Shown here: piece after piece, positions 61,930-64,000 of the stretch
Position numbering within the stretch: the stretch's first letter is position 1
How the letters are laid out: each line of letters starts with the position of its first letter
DNA from: Streptomyces sp.
GTDB lineage: Bacteria > Actinomycetota > Actinomycetes > Streptomycetales > Streptomycetaceae
Direction of reading: 5' to 3'
Assembly (NCBI RefSeq): GCF_019510245.1
Contig: NZ_JAEKKT010000129.1
Location: 1 to 64,000, forward strand
DNA length: 64,000 nucleotides
Notes under the pieces: generated by a model
The model's database searches: none
The model's input: the letters and a program-made list of their open reading frames with translations, nothing else
What the model was told of the DNA's origin: nothing
Translations under genes and position numbers: made by a program

Positions 61930-62643
61930 TCAGACCAGGTGGGCGAAGACCACCAGGTTCGCCGTGTAGTCCCTGACATCGTGGTCGTAGTCGCCGGCGC
62001 AGGTGATCAGGCGCACCTCGGGGCGGCGGGTGTCCGCGTAGACGCGGTCGCTGGGGAAGTCGTCCTTGGCGAAGGTCTCGGCGTCGTCGACCACGAAGTC
62101 CGCGTCCGTGCCGTCGGCCCGGCTCACCGTGAACCGGTCGCCGCGCTCGAGTTCGTCCAGCCTGGCGAAGACGGCCGCGGAGGTCACGGTGTCGACGTGG
62201 CCCGCGATGATCGCGGTGCCCGCCTCGCCGGGTGCCGCACCCCTGGAGTACCAGCCGACGAGGTTGGTGTTGGCGGCCGGCGGGGGCTGGAGCTGGCCCG
62301 TGGAACCGATGGTGAGGGCGGTGAAGGGAGCGTCGACGGCGATCTTCGGGATGAGCAGGCGGGTCGGCGTGGACCGGGGCAGCGCCTCACCGGTCCGGCG
62401 GGGATCGGACGAGGGTACGGCGTCGGTGCTCTCGGCCCTGGTGGTGCCGGTGGTGCCGGTGACGTCGGAGCCGCCCGTGTGTCCGCCGATCAGCGCCACG
62501 GCGACGAGCAGGACGGCGATGCCCCACACGGGCAGCCGGCCGCCGGACGGGGGGCTGCCGGGGCCGTCCTCGTCGCCGGGACCGGCCGGGGCGTCGGGGT
62601 GGGGCGGGGTGGGCTTGGTGGGGGTGGTGGGGCCAGCTGCCAT
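61930..62643 (-). CDS. Class F sortase
   Basis: 237 residues. A Pro-rich N-terminus and one membrane segment (LPVWGIAVLLVAVALIGG, about 37-54), then the sortase barrel: RLLIPKIAVDAPF, catalytic His149 in IIAGHVDTVTSAAVFARLDE, Cys215 in LITCAGDYD and Arg224 in HDVRDYT. Class F enzymes of actinobacteria are poorly understood. The next gene encodes a small exported protein with a sortase-like tail, a probable substrate. Confidence 0.88.
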   Translation of the reverse strand: MAAGPTTPTKPTPPHPDAPAGPGDEDGPGSPPSGGRLPVWGIAVLLVAVALIGGHTGGSDVTGTTGTTRAESTDAVPSSDPRRTGEALPRSTPTRLLIPKIAVDAPFTALTIGSTGQLQPPPAANTNLVGWYSRGAAPGEAGTAIIAGHVDTVTSAAVFARLDELERGDRFTVSRADGTDADFVVDDAETFAKDDFPSDRVYADTRRPEVRLITCAGDYDHDVRDYTANLVVFAHLV

Positions 62644-62750
62644 CGGAGGTCACCTTTCTGGGGCACGGCAGCGGGAGGGCGGGACACAGGTGGCGCGGTG
62701 CCGTCGGAGTGTGGAGCGCCGACGGCACCGCGGCCGCATGCGTGGGCCCA

Positions 62751-63197
62751 TCAGGACGCGGACCCGGGGACTCTCCTGCGCCGCAGCGCGTAGGCACCGG
62801 TGGCCGCTACGCCGAGCACGGCCAGCCCGCCCGCGGTGACACCGGACGTGGCGAGGGCGCCGCCGCCGGTGTGCATGCCGCCGTGCGGCCGGTCGCTCCC
62901 CTCGTCGTCGCCGCCCCACGAGGAGCCGCCCTCGTTCTTCCCCTTGCCCCCCTGGTCCTGCTTGCCCCCCTGGTTCTTGCCTCCCTGGTTCTCCTTGCCT
63001 CCCTGGTCCCCCTTCTCCTCGTCGTCCTGGCCCTTGTAGGTGTCGGGGTCGAACTTGCTGTCGTTGCTGCTGTAGGAAGAGTCGTCACGGCCTCCGTTGT
63101 CAAAGTCGCCCGCGACCGCGGCCTGGGCTGCGGGGGCGGAGAACGCGAGGGCCGCGGTGGCGGCCGTCGTCGCGAGGATCATGCGGGCAGAACGCAT
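62751..63197 (-). CDS. Exported Gly/Asp/Gln-rich protein with a sorting-signal-like tail
   Basis: 148 residues. Signal peptide (MILATTAATAALAFSAPAAQ to AA), a low-complexity hydrophilic middle rich in Gly, Lys, Gln and Asp (repeats such as QGGKENQGGKNQGGKQDQGG), then LATSG, a hydrophobic stretch (VTAGGLAVLGVAATGAYAL) and a basic end (RRRRVPG). That is the layout of a cell-wall sorting signal, but the pentapeptide is LATSG rather than LPxTG or LAxTG. The adjacent class F sortase may act on it. Confidence 0.75.
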   Translation of the reverse strand: MRSARMILATTAATAALAFSAPAAQAAVAGDFDNGGRDDSSYSSNDSKFDPDTYKGQDDEEKGDQGGKENQGGKNQGGKQDQGGKGKNEGGSSWGGDDEGSDRPHGGMHTGGGALATSGVTAGGLAVLGVAATGAYALRRRRVPGSAS

Positions 63198-63431
63198 CTC
63201 GATGTCCTTCCGCCGTGGCCGGGCGCCGATACTCCATCAGCTGTAACGACCCGGCCCGACATGAACCACCGTCAGCCAGCCCCGCGTCGCGCACCATCCA
63301 GGCCGCCCATCCGTGGTCACGACACGCCCAACACCGCCCGGCTGGGTCAATCCCCCGGCGGCACGCACCGCCATTCGGGCGGTCCTGGGCCCGTCGTCGG
63401 CGTGTCGCCGCGGGACGGGCCCGTCGTGGAC

Positions 63432-64000
63432 TCAGTAGCCGACGTGGAAGGTGGCGTCGGCCCGGTCCGTGCTCGTGGAGACGGGATCGATGCGCAGCAC
63501 GAAGTCGGAGTGGCGGATGTAGCGCGTCGGGTAGTTGTACGAGCGGAACGAGGACCAGGAGGAGTCGGCGAGACCGGCGGTCCGGTAGAACGTGGCGTCC
63601 TCGGCGAACGTCGCGGTGCTGTCGTTCTCGTCGAGCCGCAGCTGGTAGTCGTAGTGGCGCAGGTAGCGGGTCGGGTAGTTCACCGACTGGAAGGACACGC
63701 CGCCGCTGTCGGCCAGGCCGGGGACCAGCTTCCACATGCCGTCGGTGTACGGGTCGAAGGCGTACTCGTCGATCCGGCCGACGAAGTTGCTGTGCCGGAC
63801 GTACCTGGCCGGGTAGTTGTAGGACTTCAGCCGGTTCCAGGTGGGGGTGCCCCACTTGGCGACGAGGTTGTCGTACTCCGTCGCGGTGATGGGCTGGATG
63901 CCGCAGTGCTTGGAGTTGAGCGGCTGGGTGTAGGTCTTCTGGTCGAGGGCGGTCCAGGTGCCGGCGGACAGGGCGCTGGTCTGCCAGGCGTAGAAGACGC
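63432..64000 (-). CDS. AbfB-domain protein, 3' part, cut by window edge
   Basis: At least 189 codons, open to the right edge. LKSYNYPARYVRHSNFVGRI, FQSVNYPTRYLRHYDYQLRL and FRSYNYPTRYIRHSDFVLRI are the three repeats of the arabinose-binding AbfB domain (CBM42 beta-trefoil). Before them is TYTQPLNSKHCGIQPITATE, part of an upstream domain of unknown type. It probably belongs to a secreted arabinan- or arabinoxylan-acting enzyme; the start and catalytic part lie outside the window. Confidence 0.8.
   Translation of the reverse strand, partial: VFYAWQTSALSAGTWTALDQKTYTQPLNSKHCGIQPITATEYDNLVAKWGTPTWNRLKSYNYPARYVRHSNFVGRIDEYAFDPYTDGMWKLVPGLADSGGVSFQSVNYPTRYLRHYDYQLRLDENDSTATFAEDATFYRTAGLADSSWSSFRSYNYPTRYIRHSDFVLRIDPVSTSTDRADATFHVGY

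Overview
The window reads as chromosomal DNA of a Streptomyces or close relative. GC is very high, GTG and TTG starts are common, 4-base start/stop overlaps occur, and the gene content is typical: an AfsA/ScbR-type butyrolactone locus, SARP regulators, a CvnA-like sensor, NamZ, sugar ABC operons with ROK and LacI regulators, a class F sortase, and secreted glycoside hydrolases. No rRNA, tRNA or CRISPR array was recognised.

Bases 1-6.8 kb are a graveyard of insertion sequences. First comes an IS3-type OrfA fragment. Next is a 1.7-kb stretch where an IS630-family element, once inserted in an IS3-family element, has been cut into about a dozen short pieces and shuffled in order and orientation. 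Then come four IS110-family transposase genes or relics: one C-terminal fragment, one ended by an in-frame TGA, one intact and one frameshifted. After about 7.3 kb the sequence is ordinary chromosome, starting with nadE.

7.3-22.1 kb holds glutamine-dependent NAD synthetase, a hotdog thioesterase, a TetR regulator divergent from a secreted protein, a DUF6215-like membrane protein, an alpha/beta hydrolase and a secreted GH5 enzyme. It ends in an inward-facing sugar operon (ROK regulator, lipoprotein, two permeases, GH4 6-phospho-glycosidase, BadF-type sugar kinase), which suggests ABC import followed by phosphorylation and then hydrolysis.

22.2-31.0 kb is the most interesting region: a probable gamma-butyrolactone or furan-type autoregulator circuit. 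It contains an AfsA-family synthase, a HAD-like protein, an ScbR-type receptor, a second receptor-like TetR, two SARP activators, an FAD-dependent oxidoreductase and a DMT exporter. Similar pseudo-palindromes (ARE-like sites) lie in the promoters of at least five of these genes. No antibiotic biosynthetic cluster lies beside it here.

31-45.6 kb carries assorted chromosomal genes: a lamin-tail-domain protein with 11-residue repeats, a secreted EEP phosphodiesterase with a jacalin-like tail, DUF5990, an orphan CvnA-like kinase, an AI-2E permease, a beta-lactamase-fold hydrolase, an NCS1 permease, an SLT lysozyme-like protein, GPP34, DedA, an MFS transporter and an AMIN-like protein. A decayed two-component system lies at 41.6-42.0 kb. 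At 45.7-48.3 kb a catabolic cluster is broken: the dioxygenase is frameshifted, and a citryl-CoA-lyase-like gene and an amidohydrolase, facing away from each other, both lack their 5' ends at one shared junction.

48.3-53.7 kb is a tightly coupled operon: NamZ exo-muramidase, tandem-GNAT protein, lipoprotein and two permeases, probably for peptidoglycan sugars. 54-64 kb has two small membrane or secreted proteins, a PIG-V-like mannosyltransferase, GAPDH, a GH51-GH27-LacI arabinose/galactose operon with a candidate operator, a class F sortase with a probable substrate, and the 3' part of an AbfB-domain protein running off the right edge.
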